Virus record (IMG/VR): IMGVR_UViG_3300005098_000046
Location: 1 to 62,898 of that record
Strand: one strand, 5' to 3'
From: a virus
Length of the DNA stretch: 62,898 bases
Part shown: in pieces, positions 25,981-33,324 of the stretch
Numbering within the stretch: position 1 is the stretch's first letter
Layout: each line of letters starts with the position of its first letter
The notes under the pieces: model-generated
Seen by the model: only the letters and a program-made list of their open reading frames with translations
Databases searched by the model: none
Told to the model about the DNA's origin: nothing
Made by a program: the position numbers and the translations under genes

Positions 25981-26571
25981 CTACTCGCCGCCAGCGTCGG
26001 GCGCTTCGGCGACTTTCCTTTCGCTTTCGCTTTCGTCATCGGAAGATGCGTCGGCGGCTTCTTCGCTGCTTGCCATCGCGCGTAGCGCTGCAGCCATTGC
26101 ATCCAAGCGCTCGTCGTATTTCATGTCAGCATAGTCAAGCGGATTGGGCACGTCGTCAGGCCAGAGCGCATGAACGTCAACGCCAGCAGCAGCTATGGTT
26201 TGAAGTTGCGGGATGGCGTTGCTGATTTCATAAGAGAAGCCGCCCACGATGGCGCTCCGTATACTCTTTGCCTTCTGCGCAAGCACTTCACGTGCGCGGT
26301 CTGGCAAAAGGGCGAGCACTGCTGCTTGCAATGGTACGGGCGCAATGTCGAACGATGTTAGCGCATCGACGATTTGGGCTAGCGTTGCGCTCCCAAAGCG
26401 CTGTATCATGCTTTCGCGCTCTTGAATGGGGACATCGAACCCTTCTTCTTGCATTGCATCGAAGAATACTTGCATCCAGACACGTGTCAGCTCCTGCAGT
26501 GCTTCACCGGCGCGTACAGCAAGCTGCAACTGAGCACCTTCTCGCATCTTGTACGGCAACCCGAAAGCCAT
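25981..26571 (-). CDS. Hypothetical protein with acidic C-terminal tail
   Basis: A 196-residue helical protein. The last 35 residues are an acidic Ser/Glu/Asp-rich tail, the first 160 are helical with Ala, Leu and Gln. It follows leader L2 and lies downstream of the clamp gene, so it may belong to replication. I do not recognise it. Composition (long helices plus an acidic tail) could fit a protein-binding adaptor, but this is a guess. Confidence 0.65.
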   Translation of the reverse strand: MAFGLPYKMREGAQLQLAVRAGEALQELTRVWMQVFFDAMQEEGFDVPIQERESMIQRFGSATLAQIVDALTSFDIAPVPLQAAVLALLPDRAREVLAQKAKSIRSAIVGGFSYEISNAIPQLQTIAAAGVDVHALWPDDVPNPLDYADMKYDERLDAMAAALRAMASSEEAADASSDDESESERKVAEAPDAGGE

Positions 26572-26672
26572 TTGGCTCCCTCCTCATCAAAGGATTTTGT
26601 GGAGCACAAAGCTCCCGTGGAAGCACAGCGCAAGCCATGCTTCCACGGGGGCCTTGCGGCCCCCGCAGCAGA
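26572..26672 (-). promoter_or_regulatory. Array leader L2
   Basis: Hairpin A at 26647-26664 (GGGGGCC stem, GCAA loop), hairpin B with 15-base arms at 26611-26625 and 26638-26652 (one mismatch), hairpin C at 26601-26615, then the motif at 26578-26585. A and B share GGGGGC, B and C share GCTCC: three mutually exclusive stems. Confidence 0.8.
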
Positions 26673-27974
26673 CTACTCCTTTTCTTTCAAGACCGGCGCG
26701 CGTGGCATAACAACCGCACACGGCACACCATCGCCAGGTTCCATGCCGTATGGCGTGAACACGACCGCAGTCTTTGGCGTGACGACATGTATGGTGACTT
26801 CTTCAGTATCGAACGCAGCGAATAGCCGAAGCGCATCGCGGACAAAGTACGGGTTCAAGCCCACCTTCATATCGTCGCCTTCAACGATGGTGGCCGGCAA
26901 TACATGCACAGCCATGTCTTCTTGTGGCGTCATTGCTTCCATCCGCTGCGTGCGCAGCTGTAGTGTGCCGGCATTGGCTTCAAGCCACATGATGTCATCA
27001 AGAACATCATGTTTCTCGCCCCCGGGGCGCGCCTTCGCTTGCCATGCTGCATCTACTACATGTCGATGTTCCGCAAGCACATCAAGCGCTTGCTCTGTTG
27101 ATATCGTCCAGTGCGCGGTGTGCGTATCTGGCGAAGGCACAACGCGGGGCCACCAATCCGGCAGCTTGTAATCGCCGTGCCGCGCACGCACCCACCAATT
27201 GCCAGCGACGACATCAACGACGTTCTTGCCATGATATAACGTCGCTTCGCGAGCGCCTGTTTTGTATGCGGCTTCCAGCACGCCAAGCGCCTCGCCGACG
27301 ATAAGTATCGGGGCGTCGCCCTTCACTTCAGCAGGGATTGCGGCCAGCCGATACGTGTCGGTGGCAATCGCCGTGCCGTCTCTCATGATGTGCAAGTAGC
27401 GGTACTTCTCATATCCAGTAGCATCGCTTTCGCCGAGAAATGCGCGCAACGCGCCAGCAATCAACAGCAACGCCGAAGCGTCGCGCGGGCCGCCAGGCTT
27501 AGGCATAGCAAGCGGTTTTTCGTCGTTGTCTGTAAGCTCGACTTCGTTGTCGTTGACGGCCAGCACGTTCGCACTTGCGCGGATGATGAGCGATTCGTCC
27601 TTCACAGATGCGCCCTTCAGCAGCGCACGAAGGACTTTGGCAGGCACAGCTATCGTGCCAGTCTCGCATACATCCGCAGCGAATGCAACGCGCGCCTGGA
27701 CAGACTCGCGCGGGCTATCGGCGTGCACAATGAAGCGCGTGGCCGTTGCGGAGAGAAAAACAGTCTTGGGTCTGAGCACCGACAGCAGCTTGCGGATGTA
27801 GAGCAGCGCTCGGCTGCTCGTGGCAATTGATAGAGACTTGCCGCTTGGCAGCTTGTCGCGTGGCGGCCGCGCCACGGCGAGTGCTTGCGGCTTCGGCTTT
27901 GGCCTCGGCCTCAGCTTTTGTAGCGGGGTCGCCGGTTTCGCGCCGATGTTGACACGGAGTCTAAACGGCTTCAT
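26673..27974 (-). CDS. dnaN: DNA polymerase III beta sliding clamp homologue
   Basis: The protein has 433 residues. After a basic, Pro/Lys/Arg-rich N-terminal extension of about 50 residues, the clamp fold runs through three domains. Diagnostic segments are A-T-D-T-Y-R-L-A in domain 2 and V-G-L-N-P-Y-F-V-R-D-A-L-R-L-F in domain 3 with T-P-Y-G-M in the last strand, close to DnaN. The extension makes it longer than the usual 370. It would encircle phage DNA and hold a polymerase. No phage polymerase is seen, so host Pol III is the likely partner. Leader L3 supplies its ribosome site; ATG at 27974. Confidence 0.85.
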   Translation of the reverse strand: MKPFRLRVNIGAKPATPLQKLRPRPKPKPQALAVARPPRDKLPSGKSLSIATSSRALLYIRKLLSVLRPKTVFLSATATRFIVHADSPRESVQARVAFAADVCETGTIAVPAKVLRALLKGASVKDESLIIRASANVLAVNDNEVELTDNDEKPLAMPKPGGPRDASALLLIAGALRAFLGESDATGYEKYRYLHIMRDGTAIATDTYRLAAIPAEVKGDAPILIVGEALGVLEAAYKTGAREATLYHGKNVVDVVAGNWWVRARHGDYKLPDWWPRVVPSPDTHTAHWTISTEQALDVLAEHRHVVDAAWQAKARPGGEKHDVLDDIMWLEANAGTLQLRTQRMEAMTPQEDMAVHVLPATIVEGDDMKVGLNPYFVRDALRLFAAFDTEEVTIHVVTPKTAVVFTPYGMEPGDGVPCAVVMPRAPVLKEKE

Positions 27975-28081
27975 AGCGAAACCCTCCTCATCGTGATTTC
28001 TGGGGACTATGCCCCAGCCAGGATGTTAACGGCAGTGTTAACGCCCTGGCCGGGGCACCAGCCCCGGCGGCCCGTCGCTTA
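27975..28081 (-). promoter_or_regulatory. Array leader L3 (before the clamp gene)
   Basis: Hairpin A at 28049-28068 (8-base GCCGGGGC stem), hairpin B from 28012 to 28054 with arms that include GTTAAC on both sides, hairpin C at 28000-28017, then GATGAGGAGGGTT. The sequence of every stem differs from L1 and L2 but the layout is the same. Confidence 0.75.
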
Positions 28082-28282
28082 TCACTGCGCACGTGGAAAT
28101 GCATAGAAGTACACGGGCTTGACGCCATGTGGCGTCTGCAGTGCGCGCACTTCCAGCAGCACGCCACGTGCTTGTTCGCGTGGCGAAGCGACGACAATCC
28201 ATGCTGTATTCGGTTTTGCGCGGCGCACTTTGTCTTCCAGCTGGCGCCGTCGCGTATCCACATCGGTATCCAGCATATCCAT
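28082..28282 (-). CDS. Small hypothetical protein
   Basis: A 66-residue protein beginning M-D-M-L-D-T-D-V-D, with an Arg/Lys helical part and a beta-strand end. ATG 28282 is chosen because GAGGAG lies 9 bases before it, inside the stop region of the upstream gene. There is no hairpin leader here: it is coupled to the zinc-ribbon gene upstream. Function unknown. Confidence 0.6.
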   Translation of the reverse strand: MDMLDTDVDTRRRQLEDKVRRAKPNTAWIVVASPREQARGVLLEVRALQTPHGVKPVYFYAFPRAQ

Positions 28283-28289
28283 GCTCGGC

Positions 28290-28523
28290 TCACTCCTCTG
28301 CGGCCGGCACCGCAGCGTGCAGGTCACGCCAGTCACATGCGCCGCACTGCGGGCATGGCTCCGGCTTGCCGTCCGGCTGGGCACTCGGCGCATCTTCATA
28401 GCCGCACTGATTACACCGGCACCAGTAAATGCCTCCAAGCACACCGTTCTTCTTGAAGTGCCGCCAACCGCGCGAAAAGCTGATGGGGCGGCCGCACCAA
28501 ACACATGTTCTAATCGCTGGCAT
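28290..28523 (-). CDS. Zinc-ribbon protein
   Basis: A 77-residue protein with three CxxC pairs (C-V-W-C, C-N-Q-C, C-P-Q-C), plus C-R and C-D: enough for two zinc sites. Such rubredoxin-like ribbons bind nucleic acids or partner proteins. ATG 28523 has GAGGGG upstream and overlaps the end of the previous gene. It has no hairpin leader of its own. Specific role unknown. Confidence 0.65.
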   Translation of the reverse strand: MPAIRTCVWCGRPISFSRGWRHFKKNGVLGGIYWCRCNQCGYEDAPSAQPDGKPEPCPQCGACDWRDLHAAVPAAEE

Positions 28524-28782
28524 TCTGCTCACGCCCCTCAATGCGCGTCAGGCATTCTTGGCAGACAGTCCAGCCAGGCTGGGCGGGGTCGCCGGGGTCG
28601 TGCGGAACCCAGCGGCCACAGATGCCGCAATGACTGCCGTGATATTTAGTGGCATACACAGCAGCGGCGTTCCAGCCTGCATAATAACCGGAGCGCCAGA
28701 TGTGCTTGTGTGCCACAGCCACAGCGATAGCAGCGCCAACGAACCCGGAGAAGATACCACCAAGCCACGGAATCGTATCCAT
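28510..28782 (-). CDS. Membrane-anchored zinc-ribbon protein
   Basis: The protein has 90 residues: one N-terminal hydrophobic helix (about residues 5-25, I-F-S-G-F-V-G-A-A-I) followed by a CxxC...CxxC domain (C-G-I-C and C-Q-E-C). A membrane-tethered zinc ribbon is an unusual layout. Leader L4 supplies the ribosome site 6 bases before ATG 28782, and the next two genes are read from the same leader. Confidence 0.65.
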   Translation of the reverse strand: MDTIPWLGGIFSGFVGAAIAVAVAHKHIWRSGYYAGWNAAAVYATKYHGSHCGICGRWVPHDPGDPAQPGWTVCQECLTRIEGREQNASD

Positions 28783-28919
28783 GCTGAACCCTCCTCATCG
28801 TTTTGTCGCCGAGCGCATCGCTCGGCCAGAAGGTCGCTGTGCATTGACGGCCTTCTGGCCGAGCGGCCGCCCGAAGGCGGCCACTCGGTTGCAGCATAGG
28901 ACCAGGGAGGCAAGGCAAA
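28783..28919 (-). promoter_or_regulatory. Array leader L4
   Basis: Hairpin A at 28865-28882 (GGCCGCC stem; the RNA loop is UUCG, the classic stable tetraloop), hairpin B with perfect 14-base arms at 28820-28833 and 28851-28864, hairpin C at 28809-28825, then the ribosome motif. B and C share GCTCGG. Confidence 0.8.
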
Positions 28920-29342
28920 CTACTTGGCCTTCTTCTGCTTGGCCTTCTCCGCGCCGTCGCCGTCGGCCTTCTTCGACTTAGCCTTCTTCGATTCGGCCTT
29001 CTTCTGCTTGGCCTTCGGCTCAGCCTTCTTGCCGTCATCAGTCTTCTTGGGCTTGGCTTCGGCTTCGGCCTTGGACTCATCCGGCGTTGCGGCAGCTTCT
29101 GGCTCCACGCCGATAATGCGCATAGCCTCTTCGGCGACAGCCGCGACAGCCGCTTGCACGTTCTTCTTCGGCAACTTGGGCGCCTTCTTCTTGCCAGCGG
29201 CCGCAGCGTACAGAAACACCAACAGGTCGAGCGCGGCTTCCACCAAGCCGGCTGCTATCGCAGCTTGATGGTCGGCCATCCCTTGGGCGAGCGCTTCCAA
29301 GTCTGCCAAGCGTTTCTCTTGCTCTTTCTCGGAGGCCATCAT
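28920..29342 (-). CDS. Lys/Ala-rich, histone H1-like tailed protein
   Basis: The protein has 140 residues. The N-terminal 80 form a helical region with an A-A-A-A segment; the last 60 residues are Lys/Ala/Glu repeats such as K-K-A-E-S-K-K-A-K, as in histone H1-like and bacterial HU-tail proteins. It may bind DNA or RNA through this tail. ATG at 29342, with a second ATG at 29339; leader L5 lies before it. No catalytic motif is visible. Confidence 0.65.
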   Translation of the reverse strand: MMASEKEQEKRLADLEALAQGMADHQAAIAAGLVEAALDLLVFLYAAAAGKKKAPKLPKKNVQAAVAAVAEEAMRIIGVEPEAAATPDESKAEAEAKPKKTDDGKKAEPKAKQKKAESKKAKSKKADGDGAEKAKQKKAK

Positions 29343-29455
29343 GGACCCTCCTCATCTAAAGTAGTGACGCTATCGCGTCGGGACGTTGTAGCGTCCCCAG
29401 AAGGGCAACAGAGCGCAACCGCTGCCCTTCTGGGGGCGCACAGGCCCCCACGGTT
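29343..29455 (-). promoter_or_regulatory. Array leader L5
   Basis: Hairpin A at 29432-29449 (GGGGGC stem), hairpin B with perfect 13-base arms at 29395-29407 and 29423-29435, hairpin C at 29380-29395, then GATGAGGAGGGTCC. Confidence 0.8.
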
Positions 29456-29629
29456 TTACTCTTCGGCGCTGGCTTCGGCATCATCGTCGCCGATTTCTTC
29501 GCCAAGCGCTTCAGCCAGCTCTTCTGGCGTTTCAATATAGAAGAACGCCATGTCTTGCCAGTACTCGTCTGGGCACCGGTAATCCGGCGGGTCGGGCGGG
29601 ATAATCCATTCTTCGCCGACCATAGCCAT
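29456..29629 (-). CDS. Very small acidic protein
   Basis: A 57-residue protein read M-A-M-V-G-E-E-W from an ATG at 29629 that overlaps the stop of the upstream gene as TGATG. It is acidic, with a Pro/Tyr/Trp-rich first half and an E-E-L-A-E-A-L-G-E-E tail. It ends at a TAA at 29456-29458. Overlap and clean frame support a real gene; function is unknown. Confidence 0.55.
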   Translation of the reverse strand: MAMVGEEWIIPPDPPDYRCPDEYWQDMAFFYIETPEELAEALGEEIGDDDAEASAEE

Positions 29630-30027
29630 CACTTCTTCCGCAAGCCGACGGTTATCTGCTCGCCGGGGTCAAGCGCCGCCGGCAGCCGCTTGCCAGCTTC
29701 AACAAGCTCGCGCACAAACGTGCGCAAACGCTGCCAGCTTGGCTTCGTTTCGATAAGGTCCAGCCGGCCGCGCTTTCGCAGCCACTTGACCACTTCGTCG
29801 GTCGTGTGGCCCTCAGCCAAGCGCGGATAGTACACCCGACTGATGTACACCGTGCCGACGCTTGTCTTGGCGCTCGTCAGCCCCTGCGCTTCAAGCGCTT
29901 CGCGGATTGCGGCAGCGACTTGCTCTTCTTCGGCAGCGACTGCAGACATTTGCGCCTTCAATTCGGCGCGCTGCTGCCGAAGTTCGGCGAGACGCTGTGC
30001 CAGTTCGTCAATCGTGGCTTCTGCCAT
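29629..30027 (-). CDS. Coiled-coil protein (possible Gam/Gp157-like)
   Basis: A 132-residue protein: residues 1-45 form a coiled coil (L-A-Q-R-L-A-E-L-R-Q), followed by a beta hairpin (T-V-Y-I-S-R-V-Y-Y-P) and a helical basic end. This layout recalls Mu Gam-like or Gp157-like proteins, which bind DNA ends, but identity is not clear. Leader L6 precedes it; the next gene overlaps by one base. It is in the middle of the array near other unknowns. Confidence 0.6.
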   Translation of the reverse strand: MAEATIDELAQRLAELRQQRAELKAQMSAVAAEEEQVAAAIREALEAQGLTSAKTSVGTVYISRVYYPRLAEGHTTDEVVKWLRKRGRLDLIETKPSWQRLRTFVRELVEAGKRLPAALDPGEQITVGLRKK

Positions 30028-30145
30028 TGTCAGACCCTCCTCATCGTGATTTTAGAGCGCATCCGCGCTCCCCAGAAGGCATCAGCGGCAGAAGGCCAAT
30101 GCCCTCTGGGGAACGCGGCCAGGGCCGCATTCCCAGAAGCGCGTG
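30028..30145 (-). promoter_or_regulatory. Array leader L6
   Basis: Hairpin A at 30115-30128 (GCGGCC/GGCCGC type), hairpin B 30068-30111 (stem CCCCAGA..TCTGGGG with bulge), hairpin C 30055-30070 (GAGCGC/GCGCTC), then GATGAGGAGGGTC. Confidence 0.75.
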
Positions 30146-30442
30146 CTACTGTTCTTGCTCTTCGCATTCAGCAACGCCGGTGGCGTACCCGTAGACGAAC
30201 GACAGAGCTTCTTCGACGCTGCCCCACACGCGGTGAAACGGCTTGCCGTCTTTGACCAACCAGACGCGCTTGATGCCGACTTCGCGGTAATCCCAATTTA
30301 CCCAAAACTCCAAGCCCAGCCGCGCAGCATAGAACGCTTCGTCGGCGGTCACAAGCAGAAACGCCTTGCCACTATCGGGCAACCGCCGTTCAAACACGAA
30401 GGGTACAAACTGCGCATCGAGCACATCCTTGTCGGTAATCAT
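30146..30442 (-). CDS. Hypothetical small protein
   Basis: A 98-residue protein with mixed alpha/beta character and several aromatic residues (E-F-W-V-N-W-D-Y), ending E-E-Q-E-Q. ATG 30442 follows the leader L7 motif. There is no recognisable domain. Confidence 0.6.
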   Translation of the reverse strand: MITDKDVLDAQFVPFVFERRLPDSGKAFLLVTADEAFYAARLGLEFWVNWDYREVGIKRVWLVKDGKPFHRVWGSVEEALSFVYGYATGVAECEEQEQ

Positions 30443-30579
30443 GCCGAACCCTCCTCATCGTTAGGCTCGGAGCGCATCCGCGCTCCCCAGAAGGCACTCG
30501 TGGATGAATGCCCTCTGGGGAGCACGGCGGAGTCGGGGCCAGCTCCGCCGCGCTCCTTTGAGCCGGGTGACACAGGCTG
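30443..30579 (-). promoter_or_regulatory. Array leader L7
   Basis: Hairpin A at 30526-30549 (GGCGGAG stem), hairpin B 30482-30523 (GCTCCCCAGA/TCTGGGGAGC outer arms), hairpin C 30469-30486 (7-base GGAGCGC stem), then the ribosome motif. B and C share GCTCC. Confidence 0.8.
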
Positions 30580-30810
30580 CTACCACTCTTTGCTGCCGAT
30601 TACGGTAGCTATCACGTTGATGATAACACGCTCGCCGTTCGGCAACTCAGCGCGCGTTTGCGCTTGCCAACCGACGCTACCGGTCTTGAACTCGCGCGCC
30701 TTGCCAAGCGGCACGGTGACGCGCGTCTCGCCGATGCTTACGTCAGCGTGGCCGATAGCATCAAGCTCGGCAATTCGCTCTTCGCGTGTCTTTTCCTTCT
30801 TGCCAGCCAT
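30580..30810 (-). CDS. Hypothetical small protein
   Basis: A 76-residue protein with a Lys/Glu-rich N-terminal helix and beta-strand C terminus (V-I-I-N-V-I-A-T-V-I). ATG 30810 follows leader L8. Unknown function. Confidence 0.6.
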   Translation of the reverse strand: MAGKKEKTREERIAELDAIGHADVSIGETRVTVPLGKAREFKTGSVGWQAQTRAELPNGERVIINVIATVIGSKEW

Positions 30811-30895
30811 TTCGGACCCTCCTCTACGGAGATTTGCGAGTCATAGCGACCCCCACTGGGTACCCGGCCTTTCGCCAGATACCCAGGTGGGGTAG
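30811..30895 (-). promoter_or_regulatory. Array leader L8 (short form)
   Basis: Only the long hairpin B is present: CCCCACTGGGTA (30851-30862) pairs with TACCCAGGTGGGG (30880-30892), and outer CATAGC/GCTATG (30842-30847/30895-30900) extends it into the stop codon of the upstream gene. There is no separate hairpin A. L15 has the same layout. Confidence 0.7.
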
Positions 30896-31207
30896 CTATG
30901 CAATCGCCGCCTTCGCGGCTTGCTCGGCACGCTTCTTCTCCAAGCATTCCTTGCAAATCTGCCCGACGCGCGGCCAGTCGCGCACTGCAGGATTGTTGCA
31001 GTGCTTGTAGCCGCAAATGCGGCGATGCTCGCCACGGTAATATCCAGCCAGCCAACCGCCGCACGCTCTGCAGCGCCCGGACATGTTGGCGCACTGCTCA
31101 AGCCCACAGTCCAGGCACCGCGCGCGTTCGTGGCACCGTTCTCCAGTGCCGTTGACGCGGCCGCACTCAGGGCAACAATTCTTGCGATACCACTCTTCGC
31201 GTGTCAT
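30896..31207 (-). CDS. Cysteine-rich zinc-binding protein
   Basis: The protein has 103 residues with C-P-E-C, C-L-D-C, C-R-A-C, C-G-Y-K-H-C and C-K-E-C elements: at least four possible zinc sites. This is far denser than a single zinc ribbon and may make an RNA- or protein-binding scaffold. Leader L9 precedes ATG 31207. No family recognised. Confidence 0.65.
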   Translation of the reverse strand: MTREEWYRKNCCPECGRVNGTGERCHERARCLDCGLEQCANMSGRCRACGGWLAGYYRGEHRRICGYKHCNNPAVRDWPRVGQICKECLEKKRAEQAAKAAIA

Positions 31208-31342
31208 CGTGGACCCTCCTCATCGTGATTTCTGGGGCACAGCCCCAGCCAGAACCTTGCAACGGTGCAGGGTTCTGGCCGGGGCGCCGGCGGCGGGGGG
31301 GCAACCGCCGACACCCCAGCTGGGAGGAGGGTAGGCAGTAAG
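31208..31342 (-). promoter_or_regulatory. Array leader L9
   Basis: Hairpin A is longer (31291-31310, CGGCGG/CCGCCG), hairpin B has perfect 9-base arms 31248-31256 and 31271-31279 (GCCAGAACC), hairpin C 31232-31248 (CTGGGG/CCCCAG). On the plus strand near 31323-31331 there is an extra GGAGGAGGGT in reverse orientation. Confidence 0.75.
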
Positions 31343-31663
31343 CTACTTCAGCGCTTCGCGGAAGGCACTCGGCCCACGCGCAAGCGTGCCGTCCGGCTCG
31401 ATGCGGAACGTCGCCACGCGGCGGCACGCGCCGCCCATCTTATCTGGCGTGCGCTCAACAAAGACGAAAACGCTGCCGGTCACGGCGCCATCGGGCTGCT
31501 GATGACCAATCTCGGCGAAGTAAGCCTCGCCGTCTGGCGCTATCCAGCTATCAGCAACCGGCTTGCCGTCAAGCAAGTCTGGCTGATAGCCAGGCAGCTT
31601 GGGGATGCGCGCCATGATTTTAGTGAACGTGTCAAGCGCCGCCTTCGTTGCGGAGTATCCCAT
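31343..31663 (-). CDS. Hypothetical protein
   Basis: A 106-residue protein, mixed alpha/beta, with a Lys/Ala-rich start and strand-rich middle (S-V-F-V-F-V-E-R-T). ATG 31663 lies 8 bases after GAGGAGGG of leader L10. The longer upstream frame is not used. Unknown. Confidence 0.6.
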   Translation of the reverse strand: MGYSATKAALDTFTKIMARIPKLPGYQPDLLDGKPVADSWIAPDGEAYFAEIGHQQPDGAVTGSVFVFVERTPDKMGGACRRVATFRIEPDGTLARGPSAFREALK

Positions 31664-31781
31664 TTGTTTCGCCCTCCTCATCGGTGAATGCCAAGGCACA
31701 AGCCTTGGCCGGAGCCTCGCCGCTTGACGAAGCTCCGGCCAGGGCGCCGGCTGTGCGCCAGCACCTTGGCGTTCGCGTGGC
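31664..31781 (-). promoter_or_regulatory. Array leader L10
   Basis: Hairpin C is a perfect 8-base GCCAAGGC stem (31690-31709), hairpin B has perfect 9-base arms 31707-31715 and 31732-31740 (GGCCGGAGC), hairpin A is near 31743-31759 (GGCGC/GCGCC). C and B share GGC. Confidence 0.75.
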
Positions 31782-32225
31782 TTACATACCGAGATGCTTG
31801 CGATAGATAGCCACCAGGTCCACTTCGGACCATTCGTATTCTTCGGCAGCATCGCGCAATTCCTTCAGCGCTTCTTCTTTGCTGTCGTAGATGGCCTCTT
31901 CGTCCATGATTTTCGGGTCAAAACGCAGCAAGCTGCCAGGCCACTCCACGATGGACCATACGCCGCCGCCCATGTCGTACAAGAAAGCATAGCCATAGTG
32001 CGAATAGAACACGGGGCCAGCGGCCGCGCATTCCACCAGCATCGTCCAGTCGAAAAGCTCATAGTCTTCGACCAGCTCTGCGGGCAGCGGCGCACTGGCC
32101 TTCAGCACGTTGCCACGCATCCGCTCTGAGTCGGCGACTTCAGCATCAATGCCGTGCTTGCGGCACGCATGAAGCAAGCCGCTAGGAATCGGCCGTGCTG
32201 CACTTACGTAAATGCGCTTCTCCAT
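31782..32225 (-). CDS. Hypothetical protein
   Basis: A 147-residue protein with M-E-K-R-I-Y-V-S start and acidic, Glu/Asp-rich C-terminal helix (E-E-A-L-K-E-L-R-D). The middle holds hydrophobic aromatic segments (Y-S-H-Y-G-Y-A-F-L-Y). ATG 32225 follows GAGGAGGG of leader L11. No known family. Confidence 0.6.
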   Translation of the reverse strand: MEKRIYVSAARPIPSGLLHACRKHGIDAEVADSERMRGNVLKASAPLPAELVEDYELFDWTMLVECAAAGPVFYSHYGYAFLYDMGGGVWSIVEWPGSLLRFDPKIMDEEAIYDSKEEALKELRDAAEEYEWSEVDLVAIYRKHLGM

Positions 32226-32330
32226 CTTGGGACCCTCCTCGCTTCGGTTTGGAGCGTATTGCACGCCCAGCTTGCCTGCCGCACATCACGACAAGCAAGC
32301 TGGGGGCGCAAGCGCCCCCAGGGGCCTCTG
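32226..32330 (-). promoter_or_regulatory. Array leader L11
   Basis: Hairpin A at 32302-32319 (GGGGGCG/CGCCCCC with CUUG loop in RNA), hairpin B with perfect 10-base arms 32266-32275 and 32295-32304 (CCCAGCTTGC), hairpin C weak (GCG stem). Ribosome motif GAGGAGGGTCC follows. Confidence 0.75.
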
Positions 32331-32573
32331 CTACATCCGGCGAAGATAGAACATCAGCAGCTGGCTTGCGGCCGCCTTGGCGACTTGCTCGCTCTTATCG
32401 CCGGGCCGCCCGCGCACAACGATGCGATACGTGGGGAAGAACCAGCCCAAGTCCAGCTTCTGCACCCAGATGCCGCCAAAGAAAAGCTCATCGCCGGTGT
32501 GCATGGCCCGCAGGCACTTGGCCAACGCATCCACGTCCACAAAGTCTTTGACCTTCGGCTTGAATGTCTGCAT
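32331..32573 (-). CDS. Hypothetical small protein
   Basis: An 80-residue protein: M-Q-T-F-K-P-K-V start, central Asp/Leu helix and a hydrophobic strand run (G-W-F-F-P-T-Y-R-I-V-V). ATG 32573 is chosen by the leader L12 motif 7 bases upstream. Unknown function. Confidence 0.6.
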   Translation of the reverse strand: MQTFKPKVKDFVDVDALAKCLRAMHTGDELFFGGIWVQKLDLGWFFPTYRIVVRGRPGDKSEQVAKAAASQLLMFYLRRM

Positions 32574-32673
32574 CGCTTGACCCTCCTCACCGGTTTTGGG
32601 GTTCATAAGAACCCCACCAAGCCACAGGTATCCGCCCATGCCTTGGTGGGGGCCTTATGGCCCCCTCGCTTCA
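32574..32673 (-). promoter_or_regulatory. Array leader L12
   Basis: Hairpin C 32598-32615 (perfect GGGGTTC/GAACCCC), hairpin B arms 32612-32621 and 32642-32651 (CCCCACCAAG), hairpin A 32648-32665 (GGGGGCC/GGCCCCC). B shares CCCC with C and GGGG with A, the clearest case of overlapping stems. Confidence 0.8.
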
Positions 32674-33219
32674 CTACGTGCGGTCTGCCAGGCCGAACGC
32701 AGCCTTGACAAAGCCTTCGTAGTCGCCGCGCTTCAACGCTTCGCGCGCACGTGCGCGCTCTTGCTCAATCTCGCGGCGCGCTTGCTCGTGTTCTTCCAGC
32801 GCTTCCTTGCACATCGCCAGAAAGCGCTCTGTGGCCGCCTTGCGCGAAGCATACAGCCGAACCCACATCTTGCTGCGGCCGCGCACGTGAAACACGCGGC
32901 CAGGCTTGGCATTCTTCGCTGTGGGTGTAGGTTCATACTCCAGCGCATACGGGTCACGCTCGCGCTCACCAAACTCCATCACAGCAAGCTGGTGGCCGAC
33001 CAGATACAGCACGCGGCCAGCGACTCTCATGCAGAGAATCGCCGGCGCATGGCCGGTATTGACACAGCCGGGCGCAGGCTCCGGCCCAGCCAGGCCGGTG
33101 CCAGGCTCAAGGCTGGCCGCTTCTACTTGCTGCCGGTACTTGGCAAGCTGCTCTTCCACGCTGAGCGGCACACGCGCGCGATATTCGCGGCGGCGCTTGC
33201 GGCGCTTTTGCCGTTTCAT
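32674..33219 (-). CDS. Basic helical protein, unknown
   Basis: A 181-residue protein with an extremely basic start (Lys/Arg in 10 of the first 16 residues), a Pro/Gly-rich linker, a strand-rich middle (R-V-L-Y-L-V-G-H-Q-L-A) and a long Glu/Arg/Ala helix near the end. The basic N terminus suggests nucleic acid binding. Leader L13 precedes ATG 33219. Not recognised. Confidence 0.6.
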   Translation of the reverse strand: MKRQKRRKRRREYRARVPLSVEEQLAKYRQQVEAASLEPGTGLAGPEPAPGCVNTGHAPAILCMRVAGRVLYLVGHQLAVMEFGERERDPYALEYEPTPTAKNAKPGRVFHVRGRSKMWVRLYASRKAATERFLAMCKEALEEHEQARREIEQERARAREALKRGDYEGFVKAAFGLADRT

Positions 33220-33324
33220 CGCTTGACCCTCCTCATCGTTTTTGGCGCACCAAGTGCGCCCAGTCTACGCAGACACAGAACGCATCTGCGTAGACTGGGA
33301 GCACACAGCGCTCCCAGAACGCGC
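33220..33324 (-). promoter_or_regulatory. Array leader L13
   Basis: Hairpin B is perfect over 15 bases: 33259-33273 pairs with 33285-33299 (CCCAGTCTACGCAGA). Hairpin C is 33244-33260 (GGCGCA/TGCGCC), A is 33297-33315 (GGGAGC). It is the strongest stem in the array. Confidence 0.8.

Noticed and set aside
25645-26085. Plus-strand frame following the orphan ribosome motif
   Set aside because: Although it has a good ribosome site and ATG, it is antisense to two minus genes and to leader L1, and its composition (Cys, Ala, Gly, Pro) looks like a shadow. Kept only as a border element.
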